Assembly: GCF_003206645.1 (NCBI RefSeq)
Contig: NZ_PZJP01000017.1
Coordinates: 264,935 to 328,934, forward strand
DNA length: 64,000 nucleotides
Reading direction: 5' to 3'
Source of the DNA: Salinicola aestuarinus
GTDB lineage: Bacteria; Pseudomonadota; Gammaproteobacteria; Pseudomonadales; Halomonadaceae
Shown here in pieces: positions 45,259 through 53,118 of this stretch; positions within the stretch are counted from its first letter, which is position 1, and every line of letters starts with the position of its first letter. The position numbers and the translations under genes were made by a program. The notes beneath the pieces were generated by a model, which searched no databases, was not told the origin of the DNA, and saw nothing but the letters and a program-made list of their open reading frames with translations.

Positions 45259-46545
45259 ATGGCTGACAGAAAAGCGAAACTCTCGATCGACGGCATCGAC
45301 GAGCCGATTGAATTCCCGGTCTATCCAAGCACCGTCGGGCCCGATGTCATCGACGTACGCAGCCTCACCGGCGAAGGCTTTTTCACCTACGACCCCGGCT
45401 TCGTGGCCACCGCTTCCTGCGAGTCGAGCATCACCTACATCGACGGCGGCGAAGGCGTCCTCCTTCATCGCGGCTACCCCATTGAACAGCTGGCAAAAAA
45501 CTCCAACTACGTCGAGCTATGTTACCTGCTAATGTTTGGCGAACTCCCCTCCTCCGAAGAGTATGAGGATTTCGAGAGTACGCTGGGTCGGCACACAATG
45601 GTCCATGAGCAGATCGTCAACTTCTACAAGGGTTTTCGCCGTGACGCTCACCCCATGGCGATCCTCTGCGGCGTCGTGGGCGGGCTGGCAGCCTTCTACC
45701 ATGACAATCTCGACATCACTCAGGCCGATCAGCGCCACGTCAGTGCCGTGCGCCTGATCGCCAAGATGCCGACCCTTGCTGCGATGTGTCACAAGTACAA
45801 TATCGGTCAGCCCTTCATGTACCCGCGGAACGATCTCAGCTACTCAGAGAACTTCCTTCACATGATGTTCGGCAACCCGTGTGAAAACTATGAGGTAAAT
45901 CCGGTTATCGCCAAGGCGATGGATCGCATTTTCATGCTGCACGCCGATCACGAGCAGAATGCCTCGACGTCAACGGTTCGCCTCGCCGGATCGACAGGCG
46001 CCAACCCCTTCGCTTGCATCAGCGCTGGCATCGCGGCGCTTTGGGGACCGGCTCACGGTGGCGCCAACGAGGCGGTGCTCGCCATGCTCGACGAAATCGG
46101 CGATGACTCCGAGGAGAACATTCAGCGCTTCATCGACAAAGCCAAGGACAAGGACGACCCGTTCAAGCTAATGGGCTTCGGTCATCGGGTGTACCGCAAC
46201 TTCGACCCGCGCGCCAAAGTGATGAAGGAGACCTGCGACGAAGTCCTCGGCGAACTCGGCATTGGTGATGATGCTCAGCTACAGATCGCCAAGCGTCTGG
46301 AGCAGATCGCCCTGGAAGACGAGTACTTCATCGAACGCAAGCTCTACCCGAACGTCGATTTCTACTCCGGCATCATCCTCAAGGCGATCGGCATTCCCAC
46401 CAACATGTTCACCGTGATCTTCGCCATGGCGAGGACAGTGGGGTGGATCTCGCACTGGAACGAGATGATTGCCAATGGCTACCGCATCAGCCGCCCACGC
46501 CAACTTTACAACGGCCATGACAAGCGAGACTACCCGACGACCTGA
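45259..46545 (+). CDS. gltA: citrate synthase
   Basis: A 428-residue TCA-cycle enzyme condensing acetyl-CoA and oxaloacetate, of the long, NADH-sensitive (type II, hexameric) gammaproteobacterial kind. Active-site residues are in MLHADHEQNASTSTVRLAGS (His and the neighbouring loop, shown in part as LHADHEQNAST), WGPAHGGANEAVL (His) and the citrate-binding GFGHRVYRNFDPRA; the catalytic Asp lies in NVDFYSG. AAGGAGG seven bases upstream is a full ribosome-binding site. It is transcribed alone and divergently from sdhC, as in E. coli, and ends at a strong terminator. Confidence 0.98.
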   Translation: MADRKAKLSIDGIDEPIEFPVYPSTVGPDVIDVRSLTGEGFFTYDPGFVATASCESSITYIDGGEGVLLHRGYPIEQLAKNSNYVELCYLLMFGELPSSEEYEDFESTLGRHTMVHEQIVNFYKGFRRDAHPMAILCGVVGGLAAFYHDNLDITQADQRHVSAVRLIAKMPTLAAMCHKYNIGQPFMYPRNDLSYSENFLHMMFGNPCENYEVNPVIAKAMDRIFMLHADHEQNASTSTVRLAGSTGANPFACISAGIAALWGPAHGGANEAVLAMLDEIGDDSEENIQRFIDKAKDKDDPFKLMGFGHRVYRNFDPRAKVMKETCDEVLGELGIGDDAQLQIAKRLEQIALEDEYFIERKLYPNVDFYSGIILKAIGIPTNMFTVIFAMARTVGWISHWNEMIANGYRISRPRQLYNGHDKRDYPTT

Positions 46546-46580
46546 CTCGCCGATGCAACGCAGCGACTTTACGAGTACCA

Positions 46581-46608
46581 ACCGCCGACATCGCTCGGCG
46601 GTTTTTTT
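46581..46608 (+). terminator. intrinsic terminator of gltA
   Basis: An 8-bp perfect stem (46581-46588 with 46595-46602), a six-base loop and a run of Ts to 46608. Confidence 0.92.
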
Positions 46609-46954
46609 CGCCTCTACCACCCAAGCCAAGATTTCCACACTTTCTGTGGATAAACCTGTTAAAAACCTAGCCAATCGGTCACACAAACGGCATGATCACG
46701 GGACTTTCAACAGATCGTACATTTTTTGACCAAGTATAAGCTGTTGATTTACATAGAATTAGCGTTGAGGGCAAGGCAATTCAGCAGCTTACGGGGCATC
46801 CCCACGAGGTCAGCGCTCAGTGGTGGAAAACAGAAGACAGTGTCAAGCGAAAAACGGCAGACTCAAGCAAGTTATCAACAAGCCAGCAGGGTAAAGCTGG
46901 TTCGCTCGAACCGGAATCGCAGAAGGATAAGGGGATAAAGAGGAATAACGGAGA
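46609..46954. other. AT-rich spacer with DnaA-box-like motifs between gltA and tRNA-Glu
   Basis: A 346-base stretch between convergent units with no gene. It is visibly richer in A and T than its surroundings. TGTGGATAA at 46645-46653 is a perfect DnaA box on the minus strand, and TTATCAACA at 46872-46880 differs from the box at one position. Two GATC sites occur (46694, 46713). No terminator hairpin follows tRNA-Glu here. Confidence 0.45.
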
Positions 46955-47030
46955 TGGCGTCCCATAGGGGGTTCGAACCCCTGTTACCGCCGTGAAAGGG
47001 CGGTGTCCTGGACCACTAGACGAATGGGAC
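46955..47030 (-). tRNA. tRNA-Glu (anticodon TTC)
   Basis: A 76-base cloverleaf on the minus strand including an encoded CCA. The acceptor stem pairs GTCCCAT with ATGGGAC, the anticodon loop reads CTTTCAC in a CCGCC/GGCGG stem, and the T arm has GGTTCGAACCC. The TTC anticodon gives Glu. It lies 28 bases downstream of tRNA-Ala in the same unit. Confidence 0.97.
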
Positions 47031-47058
47031 GCATTAGAACGGATTGCACCGGTTCTTG

Positions 47059-47134
47059 TGGTGGAGCCTAGCGGGATCGAACCGCTGACCTCGACACTGC
47101 CAGTGTCGCGCTCTCCCAGCTGAGCTAAGGCCCC
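47059..47134 (-). tRNA. tRNA-Ala (anticodon GGC)
   Basis: A 76-base cloverleaf with encoded CCA. The acceptor stem pairs GGGGCCT with AGGCTCC (one G-T pair), the D arm has AGCTCAGCTGGGAGAGC, and the anticodon loop CTGGCAG sits in a CGACA/TGTCG stem. It is 102 bases downstream of gltX on the same strand, so the three may share a transcript. Confidence 0.97.
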
Positions 47135-47236
47135 GTCCCAAGAACGGGGCGAAATATACGCCGACCCACCTGACACGTCAAGGTCTTAGCCGTTTTTTAC
47201 AGCAGTGCCACGTATCAACACTGGGCAATGGCGCAC

Positions 47237-48715
47237 TTAGAGGTCTCGATAACGCTTCTCGAGGCGTTTGGCCTGTTTCTTGGAGGCACCACCCAGCACC
47301 TCGATGGCATGACGGAGACGCGCACGTGTCATGTCGGACCCCAGTATCGCCATGGCGTCAAGAACCGAGGTCGAATGGGCACTGCCGGTGATGGCAATAA
47401 AGACAGGCGCGAGGAAGCCCTTCATTTTCATCTCTAACTGCTCGGCCAAGGTCTTCACCACTGACAGCAGTTCATCCTTTTCCCACTTGGTCACACTCTC
47501 CAGACGCCAGGTCAGAAACTGCAATAGTTCGACGAGCGACTCACGCTCGAGCGCGATACCGTCAAAGCTCTCTTGCCGAATGGCCGGCAGCCCCGAGAAG
47601 AAGTGCCCGGCAAGCGGTATCGCCTCTGAGAGCGTTGAAATACGCGGGCGAACCTGGGGCAAGATCTGTGACACGTAGGTGTCGTTGAACGCCCAATCGC
47701 GAAGCGCCTGCAGCAAAGCGGCGTCATCGAGATCTTCACGCAGGTAAACGCCGTTTAGCCAGGTGAGCTTCTCCAGATCAAAGACCGGTCCGCCGAGCGA
47801 GACGCGCTGGATGTCGAAACTCGACATCATCTCTTCGAGGGTAAACTTCTCCCGGTCATCAGGCATCGACCAACCCATTCGGCCCAGATAATTCGTGACC
47901 GCCTGTGGCAGATACCCCATGCGCCGGTAATAGTTGATCGACGTCGGGTTCTTGCGCTTGGAAAGCTTGGACTTGTCCGGATTGCGCAATAGCGGCATGT
48001 GACAGAGCCGCGGCATGGGCCAGCCAAAGTACTCGTATAGCAGCTGGTGCTTGGGTGCGGAGTTGATCCACTCCTCCCCTCTCAGCACATCGGTGATACC
48101 CATCAGGTAATCGTCAACGACATTCGCCAGGTGGTACGTCGGCATACCGTCGGATTTCAACAAAACCTGCGCATCGATCTGTGCCCACTCGACTTCTATT
48201 TGCCCGCGCAGCATGTCCTCGACAACACAGACGCCGGAATCCGGCACCTTCATGCGCACGACGTAGGGCCACTCCTCGCGCTCGCGCCGCGACTGCTCCT
48301 CTGGGTCGAGCGCGAGATCCTTTGGCTTCAGCGCCAGATGCTCGCCCGCTTCGCGACGCGATTCGCGAAGGCTCTCAAGCTCCTCGCTGGTGCGGTAGCA
48401 CTTGAAGGCGAACCCCTTGTCCAGCAACTGCTGGGCATGCTCGGCGTAGATGTCGCCACGTTCACTCTGACGATACGGGCCGTGAGGACCACCGACGTCG
48501 GGGCCTTCGTCCCAGTCGAGGCCCAGCCAGCGCAGCGAATCGAGAATCATCTGCTCCGATTCATCGGTCGAACGCTGACGGTCGGTATCCTCGATCCGCA
48601 GGATGAACTGCCCCCCGTGCTGGCGGGCGTAGCAGAGGTTGAATAGCGCGATGTAAGCCGTGCCAACGTGAGGATCGCCAGTCGGCGATGGCGCGATACG
48701 CGTGCGTACAGTCAT
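47237..48715 (-). CDS. gltX: glutamyl-tRNA synthetase
   Basis: A 492-residue class I aminoacyl-tRNA synthetase that charges tRNA-Glu. The HIGH-type motif is PTGDPHVGTAY near residue 13, and the KMSKS-type loop is KLSKRKNPTS near residue 254. LRIEDTDRQRS binds glutamate/ATP. The zinc-site cysteines of the E. coli enzyme are not all present (one Cys in FKCYRTSEE). The C-terminal helical anticodon-binding domain is intact. The product acts on the tRNA-Glu encoded just downstream. Confidence 0.97.
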   Translation of the reverse strand: MTVRTRIAPSPTGDPHVGTAYIALFNLCYARQHGGQFILRIEDTDRQRSTDESEQMILDSLRWLGLDWDEGPDVGGPHGPYRQSERGDIYAEHAQQLLDKGFAFKCYRTSEELESLRESRREAGEHLALKPKDLALDPEEQSRREREEWPYVVRMKVPDSGVCVVEDMLRGQIEVEWAQIDAQVLLKSDGMPTYHLANVVDDYLMGITDVLRGEEWINSAPKHQLLYEYFGWPMPRLCHMPLLRNPDKSKLSKRKNPTSINYYRRMGYLPQAVTNYLGRMGWSMPDDREKFTLEEMMSSFDIQRVSLGGPVFDLEKLTWLNGVYLREDLDDAALLQALRDWAFNDTYVSQILPQVRPRISTLSEAIPLAGHFFSGLPAIRQESFDGIALERESLVELLQFLTWRLESVTKWEKDELLSVVKTLAEQLEMKMKGFLAPVFIAITGSAHSTSVLDAMAILGSDMTRARLRHAIEVLGGASKKQAKRLEKRYRDL

Positions 48716-48924
48716 GTTTCCTATCCGTTGATGAACGAGCGACCACTATTATACGCGTCGGGCATCGGGCTGCCGATGCCGCAAACTGACACGCCTCGTT
48801 AATTCACTGCGCGATCTCGCTTTTTAACCTGAACGCCCCTGCAACCCGAAACATAATTAGGACTCAAAACGCTATGATCGCCAATCGGTAAGCATTCGCA
48901 TCCCCACCCAGGCGAGATTTTCGG

Positions 48925-49536
48925 ATGGACGGGCTAGGACCAAGAATCAAACAGCTTCGGCTGCAAGCGGGACTGAGCAAAGCTGCGCTGGCGCGTCGTG
49001 TCGGCGTCTCGGATGTCACCATTTCCTACTGGGAATCGGGCACCATCAAGCAGATCGGTCATGAGCGACTGGTCTCTTTGACCTCGGCACTCGATTGCTC
49101 GCTGAGAGAACTGCTCGACGAAGACGCCATGAACGCGATCGCCGGCACGCCGTCTCAGGCGGGTTGCCAGGTACTATCGCTAAAAGCGGATCGTCCCGCA
49201 CCTTGGGAACGAGGTGAGAGCAGTGACGGAGAGCTTTCTACCGCTCAGCTCCTGATGGAAAACAGTCAGATGGTGACCCCGGCTGAGGGAGAGGTCTTCG
49301 ACTTCCTGGTCGAAGGTGATCTCGCTGCCATCTCTCCCACCGAGAACTTCCAGCAGGACGGTCTCTACCTGATCGAGCGCGAGGGCAGTCTGGCCATTCA
49401 GTACCTGGAGCGCCTGGCGTCCGGACGCATGCGCGTCAGTGGTGAACAGCTCGACGGCGCGAGTGTCGAGAACATTCGTAACCCACCGTTTCGCGTTCTC
49501 GGTCAGGTACGGGCGCGCTGGCGCCGTCAAACCTGA
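48925..49536 (+). CDS. XRE-family regulator with a degenerate S24/LexA-like C-terminal domain
   Basis: A 203-residue protein. The N-terminal helix-turn-helix (about residues 5-60: IKQLRLQAGLSKAALARRVGVSDVTIS in part, and YWESG) is of the Cro/CI type. The C-terminal domain (about 105-200) follows the fold of phage-repressor/LexA peptidases (FDFLVEGDLAAISP, GLYLIEREGSLAIQYLERL). At the place of the catalytic Ser (usually GDSM) it has GDLA, and no Lys occupies the second catalytic position, so self-cleavage is unlikely. It is divergent from gltX with no neighbouring phage genes. Its targets are unknown. Confidence 0.8.
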   Translation: MDGLGPRIKQLRLQAGLSKAALARRVGVSDVTISYWESGTIKQIGHERLVSLTSALDCSLRELLDEDAMNAIAGTPSQAGCQVLSLKADRPAPWERGESSDGELSTAQLLMENSQMVTPAEGEVFDFLVEGDLAAISPTENFQQDGLYLIEREGSLAIQYLERLASGRMRVSGEQLDGASVENIRNPPFRVLGQVRARWRRQT

Positions 49537-50071
49537 GCCATTATCGCTTCGTCATTGGCTAGCGAGCCGGCTGTCGACGGCATTACCCACTATCGACGCT
49601 GGCGACCTACTGTTGACGGTCTTTGTCGGCGACACTGTGGACGACTCCCCTCTATGGGCCGTCAGTCTACGAGCCGCCGGCAAGCGCCCCCTCCCCCAGC
49701 GATAAAATGATCGCGCACGCAATGTGTCCACACTCAAGCAGGATGCCGCGAACGGGCTCGCAGGCTGCCAGCTTGCGACAGCCTGATTGGATCCCGGTCA
49801 ATGAGACACTCACGATGCCCTGGGCGCTGTTGTCAGCGTCGAATGCGAACGCCACCCACGCGAAGCGTCTCAACACCCGCTTTCGAGCGCTGACATCACG
49901 CCGCCAACACTGGCCTATCACGCCAAGTAGGCCTGCGACGAGAGCGCCCTCGGCGTCGCGTCTGACACTGAAAACCAGGCGGGTGCCTGGCTTTTGAATT
50001 GACTGTCTGGCTATCCGGGACGGCCTGCAAGACAGGCGACGCTACCTTCAGGCAGTCCGATTCAACGGGCA
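49537..50071. other. intergenic region without a supported gene
   Basis: About 535 bases between the convergent XRE regulator and MFS genes. Open frames of 60 to 125 codons exist on both strands, but none has a ribosome-binding site or recognisable sequence. It may be decayed coding DNA. No terminator hairpin with a T-run was found. Confidence 0.5.
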
Positions 50072-51265
50072 CTACTTCTTGGCCTTTGGTTCCAGCCAGC
50101 GCGCCCACCAGTAGATCAGCAAACCACCCAGTGCCATCGCCGTTCCAACGTAGCCTGTGGACGTCCAGCCGAACCCGGCCGTAATGGCCATGCCCCCAAG
50201 CCAAGGCCCCAGGGCGTTGGCAACGTTGAAAGCCGCATGGTTGGAAGCCGCAGCCATCGTTTGCGCGTCCTTCGCCACATCCATCAAGCGAATCTGAAGG
50301 GCCGGTGATAGCGCCACCATGCTACCCACCGTCATGACCGACAGCACGACACTCCATACCGAGTTCGCCGCCAAGGGAAAAAGAAACAGGATCAAAGCGC
50401 TGAACCCGAGAATCCAGCCAACCGAGCGGAACTGAAGCTTGTCGAATAGCCAGCCACCAATGATGTTGCCAGCAATCGCCCCGATACCGAATGCCGCCAG
50501 CACTAACGGTACCCAGTGCTCGGCGATGCCTGTCACGTTGATCAACGTCGGCGCGAGATAGCTGAAGACACTGAACATGCCGGCGAAACCGATAGCGCCA
50601 ATACCCAGAGTCAACCAGACCTGTCGTCGCCCCAGCGCCGCGAGCTCCGTGAGCGGCTTGGAGCGCACCTCTTGCCGATTCACCGGTAGATAGAGCGCCA
50701 CCATGACGACCGTGGCGATGCCGATCGCGCCGACCAGCCCGAAGGCGTAGCGCCAATCCAGTAGCTGACCCAGCCAGGTCGCCAGCGGATTGCCCACCAG
50801 CATTGCCGTGGTGATCCCCAGCATGACTCGACTGACCGCCTTCGCCCGCTTGTGAGGTGGCACCATCGATGCCGCCACCAGCGCGGCCACGCCGAAATAG
50901 GCGCCATGAGGTAGCCCGGAGATGAACCGGAAGGCCATGAGCGAGTAGTACTCGGGCGCGATGGCACTGGCGAAGTTGCCTACTGCGAAGAAGATCATCA
51001 GCAGTAGCAGCAGCTGACGTCGATAGAGATAGGAGCCAAAAATGGCGATGAGCGGTGCGCCGACGACCACACCGAGCGCATAGGCACTGATGAGATGTCC
51101 GACCTGCGTCTCGCCGACGCCCAGTCCACGCGCCACGTCCGGCATCAATCCCATGATCGCGAATTCACCGGTACCGATCGCAAACCCACCGACGGCCAGG
51201 GCGAGTTCGATCAGCAAGGCGACGCGCGCAGAGGGGCGTACCTCAGTTTCCACAGCTTCCGCCAC
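50072..51265 (-). CDS. MFS transporter, DHA1 (AraJ/YdhP-like) family
   Basis: A 397-residue inner-membrane protein with twelve predicted helices. The N-terminus has ALAVGGFAIGTGEFAIMGLMP, the hallmark of the AraJ/PbuE/YdhP group of proton antiporters, and AFRFISGLPHGAYFGVAALVA with the G-x-x-x-G-P motif of exporters. The substrate cannot be told: relatives export drugs, purines or sugars. It ends in a short basic tail (EPKAKK). Monocistronic and on the opposite strand to the small ORF upstream. Confidence 0.88.
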   Translation of the reverse strand: MAEAVETEVRPSARVALLIELALAVGGFAIGTGEFAIMGLMPDVARGLGVGETQVGHLISAYALGVVVGAPLIAIFGSYLYRRQLLLLLMIFFAVGNFASAIAPEYYSLMAFRFISGLPHGAYFGVAALVAASMVPPHKRAKAVSRVMLGITTAMLVGNPLATWLGQLLDWRYAFGLVGAIGIATVVMVALYLPVNRQEVRSKPLTELAALGRRQVWLTLGIGAIGFAGMFSVFSYLAPTLINVTGIAEHWVPLVLAAFGIGAIAGNIIGGWLFDKLQFRSVGWILGFSALILFLFPLAANSVWSVVLSVMTVGSMVALSPALQIRLMDVAKDAQTMAAASNHAAFNVANALGPWLGGMAITAGFGWTSTGYVGTAMALGGLLIYWWARWLEPKAKK

Positions 51266-51357
51266 ATCCCTCTCCTACTTTGGTCTATGCCACTCAGAGC
51301 CCACATTATTCACACGCTCGCCGGCATTGGGAACCTTATGCGTCGCTGAGGCAGAAG

Positions 51358-51453
51358 ATGGCATCGAAGCCTCTTCGAAATCGCGATGAACTTATCGCCG
51401 TTGCTGGACTCATAGAGGGTATGGAATTCAACGTCATCGCGTCGTCTTCCTAG
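51358..51453 (+). CDS. possible 31-residue small protein
   Basis: A short frame, ATG at 51358 to TAG at 51451, coding for a 31-residue peptide starting MASKPLRNRDELIAVAGLIEG. GAGG lies seven bases before the ATG, a good distance for translation. A strong intrinsic terminator begins 21 bases after the stop, so a short transcript clearly ends here. No family is recognised. It could be a genuine small protein, a leader peptide or a gene remnant. Confidence 0.45.
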   Translation: MASKPLRNRDELIAVAGLIEGMEFNVIASSS

Positions 51454-51474
51454 CTTATTGTTAGCGATCGTTCT

Positions 51475-51502
51475 CGCCGCGCTCCTTGCGCGGCGATTTT
51501 TT
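51475..51502 (+). terminator. intrinsic terminator after the 31-codon ORF
   Basis: An 8-bp perfect stem (51475-51482 with 51488-51495) with a five-base loop is followed by A and six Ts. No other plus-strand gene precedes it within 1.9 kb, so it marks an otherwise unseen transcript. Confidence 0.85.
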
Positions 51503-51721
51503 GTCCGCTCGACGCTGACGCCGACCGCGCGCCAACGATGACGCCTCATGCCTTGCCGTGGGGTACTTCACGCTCAGCCGGCAACGGCCTCCTCCAACTT
51601 CATTTCCTAGATCCGCTCAGGCGTCATCGCTGGCTCCGCGCCAGACCCCGGGGCGACTGCGCAGGCACTGCGTCGCGTGCTACCATCCACGAATTGCCGC
51701 CCGCGTTGTTGGAGAGCGCCC

Positions 51722-52093
51722 GTGCTGCTTTACCTGCTCGTTTTTGCCGTCTGCCTACTCATCACGCTGTTTACCGTGATCGCCCTAATGGTGTCGCGAA
51801 CGCCACGCTATCGCACGCAGGCGAGCGATCTACTGGCCCTCTTCGACGATGTGCTCTCCAATCGCGCCAGCGAAGCCCAGTGGCACACCCTCATCGGCTA
51901 CCCTATTCGCCACGACCCCTATCTCGAAAACCTGCGACGCCGCTGCCAGCATCTGATGGAACAATACGGCAGGCCCTGGCAGGTCGCGCAGGGTGGCTCT
52001 CTCCTCTCCCGCGATGGCCGCGACGAGCTGCTGGGGCTGCGCGATCACCTGGCCGCGCACACCGCGCTGACGCCGGGGGAGTATCGCGCATGA
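51722..52093 (+). CDS. small protein with one N-terminal membrane helix, unknown function
   Basis: A 123-residue protein starting at GTG 51722, seven bases after GGAG; the longer frame upstream lacks such a site. One hydrophobic helix (about residues 2-24) is followed by a soluble, charged domain (SRTPRYRTQASDLLALFDDVL, LENLRRRCQHLMEQYG). This suggests an inner-membrane protein with a cytoplasmic tail. It ends 13 bases before the AraC-type gene and could share its transcript. Family not recognised. Confidence 0.65.
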   Translation: MLLYLLVFAVCLLITLFTVIALMVSRTPRYRTQASDLLALFDDVLSNRASEAQWHTLIGYPIRHDPYLENLRRRCQHLMEQYGRPWQVAQGGSLLSRDGRDELLGLRDHLAAHTALTPGEYRA

Positions 52094-52106
52094 CGCTTGC
52101 TCGGCA

Positions 52107-52895
52107 GTGAATCATGAGTCCCTTATGATCGACAGCATTCGCCAGACGCCGCTGGACACCACGGTGAATCACCATCAGCACAACCACCATCAGATCGTGA
52201 TCGGGCTGACGGGGTACGCCGAATTCGAAATCGCCCAGCAAAGCGGCATAATCGCCCCCCTCACCGGCTGCCTCGTGCCGGCAAACGTCGAGCACTACTA
52301 TCAAGGGCTGGGAGAAAACCGTCAGCTGATTATCGACCTCGACGATGAGGCGGAGTCGCTCACAGGCGCCCACCGGCCACTACGTCGCCTATTCGATCGC
52401 CCCGGCTACTTTTCACTGGACGATACACTGACGCACTACCTGCAATTTCTGGTCCAGGAAAGCACACGACCTCACCACACGCCGAACGGACTTTTGGTCG
52501 CGACGCTACTCAGCGCGCTTCAGACGCGCATCGACACGCGTCAGCCGCAGGACATGCGCTCTCCTCGGCGCATTCGCGCGCTGGATATCGCGCGCCTGGA
52601 ACGTTACGTTCAGGCCCATCTGCATCGCCGGATTCAGGTCGCCGATCTGGCTCGGCTTGTCTGTCTGAGCGAAGCACACTTCAGCGCACGCTTTCGCGAA
52701 CAGACCGGCCTCACGCCCTATCAGTTCGTTTTGCGGCAGCGTCTGTCGACCGCGCGTGGCCTGATCGTCGCCAATGAGCTGGATCTGGCCGGGGTCGCTG
52801 AACGTGCCGGTTTCGCCAGCCAGAGCGCATTGAGCCATGCTTTCAGACGGCATTACGGTCACCCCCCGATCGCCCTTCGCGAGAGCCTTCGTTAG
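52107..52895 (+). CDS. AraC-family regulator, PruR-like activator of proline catabolism
   Basis: A transcription factor of about 260 residues. An N-terminal cupin-like sensing domain contains HHQHNHHQIVIGLTGYAEFE; the C-terminal AraC/XylS DNA-binding domain (about 165-262) has two helix-turn-helix units (IQVADLARLVCLSEAHFSARF in part, and LAGVAERAGFASQSALSHAFRRHYG in part). The start may be GTG at 52107 or ATG at 52125; neither has a strong ribosome-binding site. It lies immediately before putA and putP. In Pseudomonas aeruginosa the AraC-type PruR, next to putA-putP, activates them with proline. The same arrangement here supports that role, though it is inference. Confidence 0.85.
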   Translation: MNHESLMIDSIRQTPLDTTVNHHQHNHHQIVIGLTGYAEFEIAQQSGIIAPLTGCLVPANVEHYYQGLGENRQLIIDLDDEAESLTGAHRPLRRLFDRPGYFSLDDTLTHYLQFLVQESTRPHHTPNGLLVATLLSALQTRIDTRQPQDMRSPRRIRALDIARLERYVQAHLHRRIQVADLARLVCLSEAHFSARFREQTGLTPYQFVLRQRLSTARGLIVANELDLAGVAERAGFASQSALSHAFRRHYGHPPIALRESLR

Positions 52896-53118
52896 TCCTC
52901 CTGGTTAGGGCGATTCGCGTCCTCGTATCCAATTCCTGTAAGCCCGACCGCAATTTCTGACATCGCCAACCCGGGAATTTGGCAAGCGCGGCGCCGAGGT
53001 TTCACGCTAGAGTCGAGGTAACGCCAGTTTCCTTCATTTCGGCCGAGGCGGTGCTGAACTGCAGACTTCTCATGCGGTGCACGGTATCTCTCGAGCCTGT
53101 CATTTACAGGGTTGCCCC

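Noticed and set aside
45041..45532. 163-codon frame through the gltA start
   Set aside because: It overlaps the gltA promoter and start in another frame and shows no family resemblance.
46609..46954. Chromosomal origin (oriC)
   Set aside because: Only one perfect DnaA box and one near match are visible, there is no dense array or 13-mer set, and the neighbours (gltA, tRNA genes) are not those of oriC in this group.
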